From Lichtheimia corymbifera B2541 (lineage: Eukaryota; Mucoromycota; Mucoromycetes; Mucorales; Lichtheimiaceae): a DNA stretch of 64,000 nucleotides. Location of the stretch: the NCBI GenBank assembly GCA_000697475.1, contig JNEU01000207.1, forward strand, positions 31,924 through 95,923. Reading direction: 5' to 3'. The translations under genes were made by a program, and so were the position numbers. The first letter of the stretch is position 1. The number at the start of each line of letters is the position of its first letter. Shown one piece after another: positions 11,421 through 23,338 of the stretch. The notes under the pieces are model-generated. The model was not told the DNA's origin, did no database searches, and saw nothing but the letters and a program-made list of their open reading frames with translations.

Positions 11421-13030
11421 TTAATGCAATCTATTTACAACAACCTTGACACCTTTACTTTTTGCATAGCTAATAAACTCATCTACACCAGCTGGCATTC
11501 TTTGTGCTTGGGCGATCGAGAAAGTGGCATTGCGCAACTTTGGTAATCCATTGACGAGGGTCTTGATACCATGGATGGTGACAATAGGGCAGTCGACAAT
11601 ATCCACTTGTTCCATCAATGATGCATGGGGTATGAGTGCTTCCAATGCCTTATCATCCAATTCACGAATCGACAATAAGCGTAACTTTTCTAATGGCATA
11701 TCATGGAACATCTGGAATAGCTGGGAGAAGTGGTCATTGTTGGCACCATCAAGCGCTGTGAGTTCCAGTTTTCGCAAGGTGGTCATCGTACTCAATCGAC
11801 GTATGAGTGCACGCCAATGTTGATCACGATCATCGCCATATTGCCATATCTGCAAGTGAATTGAAAGATGTTGTAGTGCCTCCAGGTTCATGAGTGGGTG
11901 CCATATCTTGTCAGTGATGGAGTGATCCACAGGATAGAGAGCCACCGTTTCGAGATTGGGTGATTGTCGAATCAAGGATGCAATGGTATGTGGTGTGCAT
12001 TCATGTACCTGAGCACATACAAGTGTCTTAAGACTCGTTGACTGGAAGGAATCAAGGTCGCTCCATGGTGGAACTTTTACAGGTACCCACGTACTGAGAT
12101 AAAGATACTCGAGTGTGTGTTGATGGTCCAATACAAACTTCATAGCATTGGTGTCGTGACATGTTCCCCAATGACCAAAGTATCGTAAGCCTTGCTTGTC
12201 AGAGGATGATGGCGGTGGCCACTTTACCATCTTGGGTACACCAAATTCGCCAATAAACATGGATTGCAGTTGAGGACAGGTGTTCATAATGTCGTGACAG
12301 CTGATAGGATCGGCAACATCGATATGAATATGTTGTAATGTTGATGAGCATCGTTGCAAGATATCCATCCAGTCAGCTCGAATATTCTGGGTTGTCAATG
12401 CCAAGGACACCAAACCAAACTGATATGTATTGGGCAGAGGAGGTGCTGGTGGAGGATATGGACACATGTTCTCATTTTCAGCGAGCGCAAGTATGGGATA
12501 CATCGCGTCGTAATGGCACGCAAAATGTCGCAAACAACCATCACCATTCGCAGCCATAATGATCCCGAAAAAGTCCAAGCATGCACCAGAGACACCATTC
12601 AATTTGAGTGATTCGCACCTCATATTTTCCAGCAGATCAGCAAGGCGCTTATTATCCTCAATCTTGAACCAGTCTATGACTATCATCATCATCATTAATA
12701 ACAAAATCCAATAAAGAAGCCATTAGCATATAACTTACCTAGAGATTGTAAATGACATCCCTGTAGTCGCTTGAGTGTAGGATATAACAATGCATCATTG
12801 TCACCCTTGATGATATTGCATGAATCGATATACTGTCCAAAACACGAGGTCTGTGTAAGGAAAAGGAGATGGTCATCGGTCTTGATATCCACATGCTTCC
12901 ATAGGTGGCTCGAGTAGGGTGGGAGATGCTGACGCCAAGAGCGATTCACTTGTACACATTCAATAAAGTCGCGTCGATTGAAGTGGTTGGCAATCTTGCG
13001 GACAATCTCGGATGGGAATCTCTCAAGCAT
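11421..13030 (-). CDS. F-box protein with LRR-like C-terminus (F-box 1)
   Basis: Probable substrate receptor of an SCF ubiquitin ligase. Exons are 12739-13030 and 11421-12673, giving 514 aa. The F-box is at residues 1-45 (MLERFPSEIVRKIANHFNRR, then CVQVNRSW). The rest is leucine-rich with recurring LExL and LRKLEL patterns, consistent with degenerate leucine-rich repeats. The start is the ATG at 13030; an upstream in-frame TTG is ignored. The acceptor could also be six bases upstream without changing frame. Intron phase 1 after 97 codons matches the other two F-box genes in the window (30473 and 43859). Substrate unknown. Confidence 0.8.
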
Positions 13031-13546
13031 GGACAAGGAAACAAAGAGGTATAAAAAGGTAGCCGGTAGTGAGAACCGTCTTTTATAAGGATATGAGCCA
13101 AGTGAAAAGGTAACTCGAAAAGATGTGTACCGCAGTAAGATTGATGACCATTCTGTCCTTAATTAGGCTATCGGGATTCATGCACAGACGCTGCCCCCCT
13201 CTTTGCGAACACAGCCATTCACATATCCCATGCGTTGCTAAGCAAGAATGTTGTCACGAACCACCATATTGTTATCACCACACATCTCTAACTCGTTTAT
13301 TGCTTACATCCTCCTAAAGACCCCTTAGTAAGCTTGATGGCATGTGATCTGCTGCGGGACATGTAATAAACTTTTAGCGATTCATTGTTATTGTACTACT
13401 TTCATTGTCGTCATTGTCAGTGTTCTGTATCCCCACACCATCACCCCCTCGGGTCACTTTTGTTCTTATTCGCCGTAAGAAGAGCTTCCTTCATTGCCAT
13501 ATGTGTGATGGGTATATAAGTAGTACTAAGCGAGACCACGTATCAT
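13031..13546. other. Intergenic, F-box 1 upstream region
   Basis: About 0.5 kb between the F-box 1 start and the 3' end of the next minus-strand gene. A TATATAAG string lies near 13513, too far from the start to assign with confidence. Confidence 0.4.
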
Positions 13547-14433
13547 TTATAGTTCTATGGAAGGCCAAGGGGATATTGGAGGAAAAAGAACTGTATCTCT
13601 ATTAAAGAGGTTGCTATTCTGGCATAATGCTTTGAGCCTCCTTTGGAATGCTGTGGCAGGCTGCACAAAGCTATTCATTAACAACATGATGTCGTGGTAT
13701 AGTCTCATGAGTTGGTTCAGCTCCAAGTCAAGAGCATCGGCTTCATTCGTGGTATCAGGGAAATAGATCCGCAGTAGTTGGAGCTTTGCAAAGAATGTGT
13801 AAAAGTAGTCTTCGGTATCTCCGTCGAAAACACCATGGCCTCCTACTGTAGGGCCATCGTAAGGTTGTTCCTCATCAACACCATCTATTTCCATCATCTC
13901 TTCATCAAGCCGTCTCTTTTTTGATGGTCGTACATTCTGGTTGTCTCTTGTCATCATATTGTTGGTATTGGTCGCTGTGTTATCCAATGGCAATGGCATC
14001 GTAGTGTTTTGATCCCTTTCATCGGATCGCCTCTTTCTGGGTCGTTCATCATCATCTCCTTGGATGTTGGTGGTATTGTGCAAATCCACTAGTTGTAACT
14101 CAAGTACTATCGACGTTGGTAGTTGGTTCTGAAAAAAGTATACGCCAAATGGCACAAGAGTACGTCCTTTTCATACATATGACTTAATTAAGTGTTCATG
14201 TTGTATGTATGTATCTTTAGATTACCAATCAATCGCACCACAGAGCCTTCCACAATGTTGTTATCTATCATATACCTCATAATGTTTTCATCTTCAGCAA
14301 TACAGGTTACAGGAATACCGGATATTTCAGTGTCAAATCCGATTAGTAGATTGTTAGGCAGTTGCAGCCTCCTCAAAGGCGACAGGATAGAAGCCGTGGC
14401 CATAAATGTCATCGTCGCATTGTCTTGATCCAT
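13547..14433 (-). CDS. Unidentified two-exon protein with nuclear-localisation-like motifs
   Basis: Exons 14226-14433 and 13547-14166 join in frame through a 59-nt GT-AG intron to give 275 aa. The first 100 residues are beta-rich (GIPVTCIAEDENIMRYMIDN, then EGSVVRLIGR), which could suit an OB-like fold. The middle is acidic and basic with PRKRR and PSKKRR clusters typical of nuclear import. The C-terminal 80 residues are helical (LQLLRIYFP, LNQLMRLYHDIMLLM). I do not recognise the family. The frame holds across the intron and the composition is clearly coding, so the gene is likely real. Confidence 0.6.
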
Positions 14434-15156
14434 GGAGTTTTAAAAGGGAGCAGACAACAAAGCGAGAGATTGCGTAAAAGACGATAACTATATATGAATA
14501 CAGAGGTTCATTGTATGCATTATGGCACATTGTGTGTACCTTTTCGGCAATACACCTCTCGATCTGCTTGACAACACGGTGCTGTAAGCGGCTTAATGTT
14601 GTCGTATACTGCCCGTAGTAGATTTGTAATAATCCACAGTCACTTTCAAGTGCTGACCAAGCAAATGTTGTAGTGTGTATTAGTTTGCATCTGTGAGAGA
14701 GAGACATGTAGTTGGGATGGTGATGAGTGTGGTTGTGGTGGTGTGGTGGGATTGCATATATGGAAAGCCAATGCAACTACTTTATCCAATCAAATATTTC
14801 TGATTACGTTTTGCTTATCCAATGGCGTTTTGCTTTCCCCCTTTTAATTTTTGGACGAGTAAAGAAGACTATCTTGTAGAATAAGGTAAGAGGCACTCTA
14901 TATTGATTTCTTTGGGGGTTAGGATAGACCGTAACCAAGTATAAAGCCATGCATTGTCAATGACAGGTGACACAAATGCAAATGTCGCTGACATGAATGT
15001 AAAATGCATGTGAAAAACAGCGTGCCTGACTTTGAAATATCACTGCTTTGGCGATGACTAAGAGACTACGAGGCAAAGCATTGAAAAGGGATTCCAGGAA
15101 CATGCATTTTCCCGCTTTCTTTGTTTCCCCACACATTATCTTTTTCCTCCACCACC
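14434..15156. other. Divergent intergenic region
   Basis: Lies between the minus gene starting at 14433 and NMO1 on plus. A C/T-rich leader (15111-15156) precedes the NMO1 start. On the minus strand 14722-14550 is open (SALESDCGLLQIYYG) and could be a small exon, but I could not join it to a neighbour. Confidence 0.4.
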
Positions 15157-16208
15157 ATGGTTCTCAAGACAAAATTGACTGAAATGCTCGGTATTGAGCA
15201 CCCCGTTGTTCAAGGTAAAAGAGAAAGGACGTGCTTCCACATGACGGACATGGGCTCATTGGCAATGTGACAGGTGGCATGCAATATGTCGGCACTGCTG
15301 AAATGGCATCTGCTGTATCGAATGCGGGTGGTCTTGGTATGATTACGGCATTGACGCAGCCCACTCCCGACAAGTTACGTGACGAGATTCGCCGTTGTCG
15401 CTCCATGACCAGCAAACCCTTTGGTGTCAACCTTACATTTTTGCCTGCAATCACCCCACCTCCTTATGCTGAATACGCCCAAGCTATCATTGACGAAGGT
15501 ATCAAGGTCGTTGAGACTGCTGGCAACAACCCTGGCAAGTACATCAAGATGTTCAAGGAAGCTGGTATCATTGTGATCCACAAGTGCACTGCTATCCGTC
15601 ACGCCTTGTCTGCCCAAAAGTTAGGTGTGGATGTGATCTCCATGGATGGTTTCGAGTGTGCTGGTCACCCTGGTGAAGATGATATTGGTGGTTTGATCCT
15701 TTTGGCCAAGAGTGCTACTGCATTGAAGATCCCTTACATTGCTTCTGGTGGTATGGGCAATGGTCGTAGCTTGGCTGCTGCTTTGGCTTTGGGTGCTGAG
15801 GGTGTCAACATGGGTACTCGTTTCATGTGCACACAAGAATCGCCTATCCATCACAACGTCAAGGAAGCTATGGTGAAGGCTGATGAACGATCCACTTCTC
15901 TTGTCTTCCGTCCTTTCCGCAACACTTCGCGTATTTTCAAAAACTCGGTCGCTGTCGAAGTCAATGCTCGTGAACGTAACCCCAACATCAAGTTTGAAGA
16001 TGTCCGTGAATTGGTCGCTGGTGCTCGTGGTCGTCAAGTTTACACCACTGGTGATCCTGAATTTGGTGTCTGGACTGCTGGTCAAGTGCTTGGTCTTATC
16101 AATGATATTCCTACTTGCAAGGATCTTGTCGCTCGTATCGTGGCTGATGCTGAAGAGATTATCAAGAATCGTCTTATTCGTATGGTTGATACCAAGAGCA
16201 AGTTGTAA
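15157..16208 (+). CDS. Nitronate monooxygenase (2-nitropropane dioxygenase family), copy 1
   Basis: FMN-dependent TIM-barrel enzyme that oxidises nitronates such as propionate-3-nitronate. Exons 15157-15214 and 15274-16208 give 330 aa. The start MVLKTKLTEMLGIEHPVVQG is typical, and the phase-1 intron splits the glycine codon at VVQG/GM. Family marks are GFECAGHPGEDD with the likely catalytic His151, IHKCT (about 122), ASGGMGNGR and the phosphate-binding GAEGVNMGTRF. The start is set by a good context (ACCACCATGG) after a pyrimidine-rich leader. A paralogue with the same first intron lies at 25513-26611. The actual substrate cannot be read from sequence. Confidence 0.9.
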
Positions 16209-16420
16209 TCTTCATCTCCTCCATTCTTACTTTATATATACCGCTTTTGTCACTACTACATCCTTCTCCTCCTCCCATCCACCGCCTTCTTTACATCTCT
16301 TAGAAAGGAGAAAGAGCTTGATCTTTTATAATAAAGAGAGAGAATACATAAAACTAGTACAGTTGAATAGCAAAAAAGGGTGATAAGATAAGAGTACAAG
16401 GTATAGAGAGGATGAAGGGA

Positions 16421-17790
16421 TCAACGTTTGACACGCACGATACTCTTCCATGACGTGCCACTTTCGCGTCGATTGGATGCAGCAGCAGTAGCAGCAGCTT
16501 GTGTTTGGGATCGTTTGAGATTAGTTGATGATGTGAAGCTGTCAAGAGTGAGACTCGATAGGTTGATGCCACCTTTTTTGCTTGGTGTTGGGCTCACAGG
16601 AGGTGATGTAGGTGTGGGTGTTTGTGATGGAGTAGTAATGATGGATAAGGATCGTTGTTGTTGTTGTTTTTGCTGTGCTCCTGTTGATGCTGGTGCTGAT
16701 TGTGGTGGTGTTGGCAAAGAATCTCGTGAAGAAGCACGTGATGGCGGTGGCATACAAGAAAGAACAGCTTTACGTGCCCAACGACGACGTCGAGTGGAGA
16801 TCCATCCTTTATGTTCTGCACCAAATACTGACCAAAAAGGGGTTCCATACATCCAACCAAGCTCATCTCCTTGCCCATGAGCAGGATTCGCCAATCGCCA
16901 TTCCTGTTCAGCCCATTGCCATGTCCATGTATGCTTTCCTGCGTGAATAGTTTCAGGGAGCTCAAATTGTGATTTAGGACGAACCGGTTTACTTGTGCTG
17001 TCAGTCCATGTTGCACGATCAATGATAGGAAATGTTTGTGTCTTCCAACCGCTCAATGGCCATGATCGCTATAGCAGCAGCAGTACATAGAAATGAGTGA
17101 TCCATAGTTTGGGGATGATGATGATCATTATTCTATTACCTGATTTTCATACAATACAAATTCAAATTCACAAGATGGCGTGTTTGCTTGCATGTGCTTG
17201 CGTTGGAAGTCTTCCACGTGTTGGGTTAGGGATACATTACTGCGATCGCCTTCTTCAGATGATTGCTTATGTACCAGGGCAAGCCAAAGTGAATGTAAAA
17301 AGGCAGTTGGCATGCACCCTTTCCATATGGCTGTCAGCAGAGGATTGTTGGCAAGAACAAATACAGTTCCCACGACCGAGATCACTTGCCATGGCTGAAA
17401 CACAGTAATCAAGCCGATCCATGCACTGACCATCAATGTCATCATTTGCCAATGACAATGTATATCCCATGCTCGTTCGAGTCGATCAATAAAGTTCAGT
17501 GTTTCAAGTGCACGTTCCAGTCGTTCATCGGCAGCAGCGGCGTCATCTTCCTTTTTGGAAGATGCTACTGGTATTGCTTGTTGCTTGTGATAACTTGCGT
17601 ACAATAAAAGGAGTGGGAATGCGTATTGGAATCCATAACAAAACACCGGCCAGCCGAAAAGGAGAAAAAATGTATGATGTCGCTTTGAAGTTTGCCAGGT
17701 AGCAGCACTCCATACTTGTTTGCAGAGACGTGGGATGCCAGCAACCCGTGCCAGGCATCGAATTGAGACAGAAGAACTTTGAGGTGGCAT
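16421..17790 (-). CDS. Dysferlin-domain membrane protein (Pex30/Pex24-like)
   Basis: Exons 17140-17790 and 16421-17068 give 432 aa. Two hydrophobic hairpin-like segments (about 38-65, FFLLFGWPVFCYGFQ, and 118-160, MMTLMVSAWIGLITV) resemble the reticulon-like part of Pex30-type ER/peroxisome proteins. A DysF domain follows: FEFVLYENQR at the N-terminal half and TWTWQWAEQEWRL ... DELGWMYG at the C-terminal half, with the expected tryptophans. The tail is Ser/Thr/Pro and Gln rich. The start is the ATG at 17790, although the frame remains open upstream to 17976. The role in peroxisome biogenesis sites is inferred from the family. It is divergent to the carrier gene at 18384. Confidence 0.7.
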
Positions 17791-18383
17791 TGTGGATGGG
17801 TAACGCACACACACAAAGGTAGGTGGATAATAAAGCTGGGGGGAAAAAAGTGGAAAAGAAAAAGGAAGAAGAAAACAACAAACCATCACTACTTGTAGGT
17901 TGCGGAGGTTTGATGGGATTTTCATTACACTTGTGCAACCACCCAACAATAAGACTTGCTCAACCATTTTGACCAACCCAAATTCCCATCATGATTGTTG
18001 TCGCATAGCAACGAACATCATCCATGCATAAAGGATATGCATGTGATCGCGTTTAGAATGAAGGATAACAGCACCTCGAATAGGTAGCAGCAGTAGTATG
18101 ATGCTGATGATTGGGATTTGTTTACATGGCATGGTAATCCATCATTCTTCTAATACCTACGTAGGCGAATGCAAGAATCAAACATGGAAATGATTCTGGC
18201 TCGTGAGATCCTGATTAACAAACGTGATGATGAATGAATGCATACAGATCCTGCCACGAAACATTCAATCACCGGTTGATTGTAACACAAGAAACTGGAA
18301 GAAAAAGCGACTAGGCTGCATAGAGTCGTTTCTTCCTCTTTTTTTTTTTTTTTCCTCCCTCCTTCCCTTCTTCCCCTTTGGCA
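17791..18383. other. Divergent promoter region
   Basis: Separates the dysferlin-domain gene (minus) from the GTP/GDP carrier (plus). It contains a T-run and C/T-rich tract at 18330-18382 just before the carrier start. No other element is evident. Confidence 0.5.
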
Positions 18384-19561
18384 ATGTCACCACCTCCTCC
18401 TGCTGCAAGTCGTCGATCAGAATCTGGCACAGCACGTTTCCTAGGAAGTGCAAGCTCTGGTATCCTTGAGCTTTTGATTTTTCATCCAGTAGACACCGTT
18501 GCCAAACGCCTTATGAGCAACCAGACAAGGGTAAAAAGAAGGATCATGACGACAAGATCCATGTGATGCTCACATACCACGACCATAGATCTTTGGTGCG
18601 GGCCATTCGATGACCGAAAGTCGGGCCGCCTTAAGTAACGTGATCTTTAGAGTAAGAACAAAAAACACGTAACAAGTAGTATATACTGAAACGATGATGT
18701 TGGGTAGGATGCAGCCAATGAGGCATTTTTGAAAAAGTACGCGTCGTTGTTTCCTGGTCTTGGGTTTGCTGCAGGCTACAAGATTGCTCAACGCATCTAC
18801 AAGTTTGGTGGACAACCGTTTGTAAACGATTATCTCAACAAGCACCATAAGGATGCGTTCACAGCTGCATTTGGTGAGAAATCGGGCAAAACCATGATGC
18901 ATGCAACAGCAGGAAGTCTTGTCGGCATTGGTGAAATCGCGTTACTTCCGCTGGATGTGCTTAAAATCAAACGCCAAACCAACCCAGAAGCTTTTCGTGG
19001 TCGCGGTTTCTTGACCATCATCAAAGATGAAGGCATGGGCTTATACAGGTAAATGATATGCAAGTGAAAAAAGGGATATACATGGATACTCATGATGATG
19101 ATGTTATAAAGGGGTGCTGGATGGACAGCTGCACGTAACGCACCAGGATCATTTGCATTGTTTGGTGGCTCGGCGTTTGTCAAGGAGCACATTTTCCATC
19201 TTCATGACTACAACAAGGCAACCTTTTTCCAAAACTTTTGTGCGTCCATTGGTGGAGCTGTTGCATCCATCACTGTGGCAGCACCTTTGGATGTCGTCAA
19301 GACGCGTATTCAGAATCGTAACTTTGAGAATCCTGAGTCTGGGTTCAAGATTGTCAAAGATCTAGTCAAAAATGAAGGACCAAGTGCTTTCTTCAAGGGG
19401 TTGACACCCAAAATTTTGGTGGTATGGATAAGAAGGAATGATGGTATCTATGTAAATGAATGCTCACATATCATTTTTTTGCATCTTAGGTTGGTCCCAA
19501 GTTGATCTTTAGCTTTACTGTAGCCCAACATTTAATCCCTGTGTTTGATCGCATGCTTTGA
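18384..19561 (+). CDS. GGC1: Mitochondrial GTP/GDP carrier
   Basis: SLC25-family inner-membrane carrier that exchanges GTP and GDP; in yeast its loss disturbs mitochondrial iron and DNA. Exons 18384-18530, 18708-19048, 19112-19421 and 19490-19561 give 289 aa. It follows the yeast Ggc1 pattern closely: ARFLGSASSGILELLIFHPVD, RLMSNQTR, LFPGLGFAAGYK, GIGEIALLPLDVLKIKRQTN, GWTAARNAPGSFALFGG and APLDVVKTRIQNRNF. Three carrier signature motifs (PxD/ExxK/R) are present, though the first is the HPVDTVAKR form. The intron-1 acceptor at 18706-18707 was chosen to keep the frame. The start is the ATG at 18384 (MSPPPPAASRR). Confidence 0.93.
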
Positions 19562-19885
19562 TTTTGATTATAAAAGTAGCTTAGAGGGAATACAGTTTGT
19601 GTGTGTCACGTGTGTACGATAGATAAGGATTGTTATCATGACGATGATCTAGAATACCCGAGAGGGGGACCATGCATTGCATATACTTTTATTGACAAAG
19701 TGGTAGTACTATGGCGTTTTCTCATTAAAGGCGCCCAATGCGTACATTTCATAAAGGACCGAGTTAAGAGCGAGAGAGAAAAGTGATTGGGTTGTGCGGC
19801 ACCTACAGTGACGGCCATCATCCTCTTCCTCTCTTTTTTTTTCTCACATCCTCCCAAAAGCTTTTGCGCCTGTCAACAGTCACCA
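19562..19885. promoter_or_regulatory. Intergenic with CACGTG box upstream of eIF4E
   Basis: A CACGTG motif (bHLH-type site) lies at 19607-19612, about 275 bp before the eIF4E start. It is a common hexamer, so function is uncertain. The rest is unremarkable. Confidence 0.3.
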
Positions 19886-20769
19886 ATGACAATGAACTTT
19901 ACTGCAACAACACAAACGATGCCTCACGACACATCAGTACCAGAGCAACAACAAGAGCAGCATCCGCTTCGTTATACCTGGGTCTTTTGGTTTATGCATC
20001 GAACACGGGGAGCAAAGATCACAAACTACGAAGAAGGCATGAAACGAATTGCAGCATTCTCAACGGCAAGTATTCATCGCTTGCTTTTAAAAGAGTGAGG
20101 TGGCAATGTGTCGGGTATCATAGCACAGTGCTTATTTGTCGTACAACAGGTCGAAGACTTTTGGGCCGTGTATAGTCACTTAAGGAGAGCTCGGGATTTA
20201 CCTATTGTGAGCGACTATCAATTATTCAAACAAGGCGTTCGACCTGTATGGGAGGTATGTCGATGATGCTTACAAGACACACAATCAATGACTCATGCTC
20301 AATGACATACGTTAGGATAACGCCAATATCCATGGTGGAAAATGGATTGTACGACTAAAGAAAGGATTAGCAACTCGTTATTGGGAATTACTGGTGAGTA
20401 AAGGAGTGGAACCCATTGGAGAGTGTAATATATATACTCATGTTCATATTACGATCCAAGGTACTTGCTATCATTGGTGAACAGTTTGATGTCAATGATG
20501 AGATTTGTGGAGCCGTATTATCAATCCGAAGCTCAGAGGATATCATCTCGGTATGGAACAAGACGTCATCCAATGGAAGGATCAACTTGAAGATCAGGTA
20601 TGTAGAACATATCTTAAAGTCGGCAACGTGTCTTATGAACATTGCTTGTTGCAGGGATACCATCAAAAAAGTTCTCAGCTTACCGGCGGATACTGTGATG
20701 GAATACAAGAGCCACAATGATGCATTAAAAGACAGATCCAGTTTTCGAAATACTGACATCTTTCGATAA
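19886..20769 (+). CDS. Class II eIF4E (4E-HP / eIF4E2-like)
   Basis: mRNA cap-binding protein. Class II members mostly repress translation of selected mRNAs instead of driving general initiation. Exons 19886-20065, 20150-20254, 20316-20393, 20461-20597 and 20655-20769 give 204 aa. Key residues: Tyr48 (ITNYEEG) where class I has Trp56, the class II mark; STVEDFW with Trp65, the dorsal 4E-BP/4G contact; VWED with cap-stacking Trp94 and Glu95; and [13 protein letters not shown]. The first intron appears to be GC-AG (donor GCAAGT at 20066), because using the nearby GT breaks the frame. The start could be the ATG at 19886 or the one two codons later. Confidence 0.9.
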
Positions 20770-20985
20770 AGCAAGAGGTTCTTTGTGCCAGCACGAATAT
20801 ATGGTTTTATTCTTGGATGATGGTGGTGGTGGTGGTGGCAAAAGGGGCTTGATCCGATTGGATGAGGAGGAGGAAGGTGCATGCAGATGATCCAGTTTAA
20901 TGGGAACTTTTTTTCTTTCTTCTCTCACACGCTCTCTCTCTCTCTCATTTTATTTCTCTTTCCTTTCCTTTCCCTCTCTCTCTTG

Positions 20986-22165
20986 ATGACATTTCCAGAA
21001 GCTTACGACCGTGTTCATCCACTCTACAAAGAACACGCGATTAGACAAGCAAATGATCCACCACCCTCAACTTTTGATGAAGGACGTCAAAGGCAAAAGG
21101 AGCGCTATCGAGCCGAGCGAGAAAACGTGCCTCAAGTACTGTGCAACAGCTATACAATATCCGTGGATGAGACACAAAGCAAAGGCAACAACACCAACAC
21201 TGTCCAAGTATATGTGATACGTCCACCTGGTACCGAGACAACAATCCTTCCTGTGATGGTCTTTGTGTAAGTAAAAGTGGGGACCTCTTTGTGATAAGAG
21301 AGCCAACTATGGTTTGTTATAGGCATGGAGGTGGATGGATTTACGGAGACAAGGAGATCTACGAGATACCTATTTGTGATGTAAGTGTTTTGTAGCTGGG
21401 ACAACAAAGGGAAGGGATTATGTATTAATACCGTGATAAAACAGCTTGCAATACGTGCACGAGCAGCCATTGTCTTTGTTGAATATTCGTTGACACCTGA
21501 AGTACAATATCCAGTGGCATTGGATCAAGTATGGGCTGCTATTCGTTGGGCACATCAGTCAAGCGATTTGATCCATGTTGATCCCAGTACCTTGATTGTG
21601 GCAGGTGATTCGGCTGGTGGCAACCTTGCTGCTGCTACATGTTGTAAGGGAGGAATAATCGAGACAATGCAATCCTTTTGATGACCATGGATTATACATA
21701 GTGCTTGACAAACAACGTGGTGGCGATAGGAGGATGATCCATGGACAAATCCTTATTTATCCTTTGCTTGACTTTGCACGTCCTCACGCATCGGAACCCT
21801 CGAGCTCAGTGACATTGTATGGCGGTGGCCCAGAATTTGCTTTGCCGATTGATGTGGTGTATCGATCCCAGCGACTGTATTGTGGGCAACAAACGACCAC
21901 GGATATTCTCATCTCACCTACATTGGCATCCACTAAGGACCTTGAAGGATTACCACCTACGTTGATTGCCACAGCAGAATGTGATCCATTGCGGGATGAA
22001 GGCGAAGCATACGCAAATCAGTTGATGCAAGCAGGAGTCCATGTGGCTGCGATCCGAGTTCTTGGAACCATTCATGGATTCTTCCAGATGAATAAAGTTG
22101 TTCCTCAGTATTCCCAGCTTCTCGGGTCCATGGCAAGCTTTATGCAAGATGTTTTCAAAAACTAG
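20986..22165 (+). CDS. Alpha/beta hydrolase, hormone-sensitive-lipase (fold-3) family
   Basis: Carboxylesterase or lipase-like enzyme. Exons 20986-21266, 21323-21380, 21445-21643 and 21702-22165 give 333 aa. The oxyanion-hole motif HGGGW lies at residues 95-99, the nucleophile elbow GDSAGG has Ser169, and the triad is completed by Asp in ECDPLRDEG and His in IHGFFQ. Exon 1 ends inside the Val codon before HGGGW. The ATG at 20986 follows a long C/T tract (20931-20985); the frame stays open upstream to an ATG at 20881, which is less likely. No signal peptide from the chosen start. Substrate unknown. Confidence 0.88.
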
Positions 22166-22567
22166 TTTTCTGTAACACAAAGAGACTTTTGTATATATAT
22201 ATTCAAAATAATGCAAAGGGTATCGTTTTTTATTATACATGGTGGTGGTGGTTATTGCAGATGCTTTTTTTTTCTATACAGATGAGAGGAAATGACAAAT
22301 ATGTGGGGGGTATCTTTTTTTTGTTGTTTTGTTGTGTGTGTGTCTAGACATGGATGCATGCGTGCTGTGCTGGAGGAATCATAAAATGCTGTTGAGAATG
22401 ATGCTTGAAAAAATGGATGCGTAAAAATGTTGGTTGTGCTTGAATGTTGAATGAATGAAATGCATATTGGAAGAGCAAATGAAGGAACGGCATGGATGAT
22501 GATGATGACGATGACAAACTTGAACATGTTGGAGGAGGAGGAGAAAAAGAAATGCTGTTGCTGCTGC
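22166..22567. other. Convergent intergenic region
   Basis: T-rich and GT-rich 3' flanks of the hydrolase (plus) and the coiled-coil gene (minus). Nothing else seen. Confidence 0.5.
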
Positions 22568-23338
22568 TTAAAAAGGAGCGACGGTAGCAGGCCAGTAGCC
22601 GTACATCATGGAGGAGGTATCAAAGAGCACCGATGATGGTTCCGATGGAAAGTAAGCTTGTTGTTGAATGGGATATTGGAATGATTGGCTGCCGCACAAG
22701 GAGATATCGGATTCGGGATAGAAAGCAGTGCTGTATGAAGATGAAGGAGTAACGGCTTCAGCTGAAGGATAAGAAAGATAGGGTGATGTGGCGGGTGAAA
22801 CAATGGGTGAAGCGTCAAAAAGGACATCAGGGGAAGTGGTTGCGCATGAGACGGTATCTTGTTGTTGTTGTTGGATGTTGTTGTTGTTAGCAACAACAGG
22901 CGAAGGAGCAGATGAGCGAAGTTCAGCAAGGCGTTTTTCAAGCTTGACAAGTTGGCGTTCCAAGTGTGTGACCTGAAGACCAAGATCGTCAAATTGAGTG
23001 AGAAGTTCCTTTTCCTTGTCAGACAAGCGAGTGGCGTTTTGTGATTGGTCCATTTCAGGCTTGCAGCTGGTATAAGCATGCTCCAAACTGCCAAACATCA
23101 CGTAGATGGTGGCCAAGGTATCGTAAGTGTAATTGAGCTCCGATTCAAGTTGGCGAATGGATTCTTCACGAGTGGCGCCATTACGCTTGTTGGTAGTGGC
23201 GTTGTGGCTGGCAGACTTTTTGGTGCTGCGGGAAGAAGCAGATGATGTGGTGCGCTTATGAACACGACCTGACTTGATGCGTTGGGTGGTCCACTTGAAG
23301 GACTTTGGGGATGTGGATGTAGCAATGGAAGATGGCAT
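22568..23338 (-). CDS. Coiled-coil, Ser/Gln/Pro-rich protein of unknown function
   Basis: Single-exon frame of 256 aa from the ATG at 23338 (MPSSIATSTSPK); the frame extends to a TTG upstream but not to another ATG. Residues 1-60 are basic and Ser/Thr rich. Residues 60-150 form a heptad-like helix (LLTQFDDLGLQVTHLERQL, LEKRLAEL). The C-terminal 100 residues are Ser/Pro/Tyr/Gln rich and disordered in character. The basic N-terminus plus coiled coil is reminiscent of a DNA-binding dimer, but no bZIP signature is visible. No family recognised; codon use looks genuine. Confidence 0.6.
   Translation of the reverse strand: MPSSIATSTSPKSFKWTTQRIKSGRVHKRTTSSASSRSTKKSASHNATTNKRNGATREESIRQLESELNYTYDTLATIYVMFGSLEHAYTSCKPEMDQSQNATRLSDKEKELLTQFDDLGLQVTHLERQLVKLEKRLAELRSSAPSPVVANNNNIQQQQQDTVSCATTSPDVLFDASPIVSPATSPYLSYPSAEAVTPSSSYSTAFYPESDISLCGSQSFQYPIQQQAYFPSEPSSVLFDTSSMMYGYWPATVAPF

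Noticed and set aside
14550..14722. Open minus-strand stretch SALESDCGLLQIYYG upstream of the 14433 gene
   Set aside because: Looks weakly coding but the donor at its end does not join in frame to the next exon, so I did not add it as a gene.
15621..16085. 154-codon minus frame antisense to nitronate monooxygenase 1
   Set aside because: Mirror of biased coding sequence; low-complexity Ser/Thr content and no start context.
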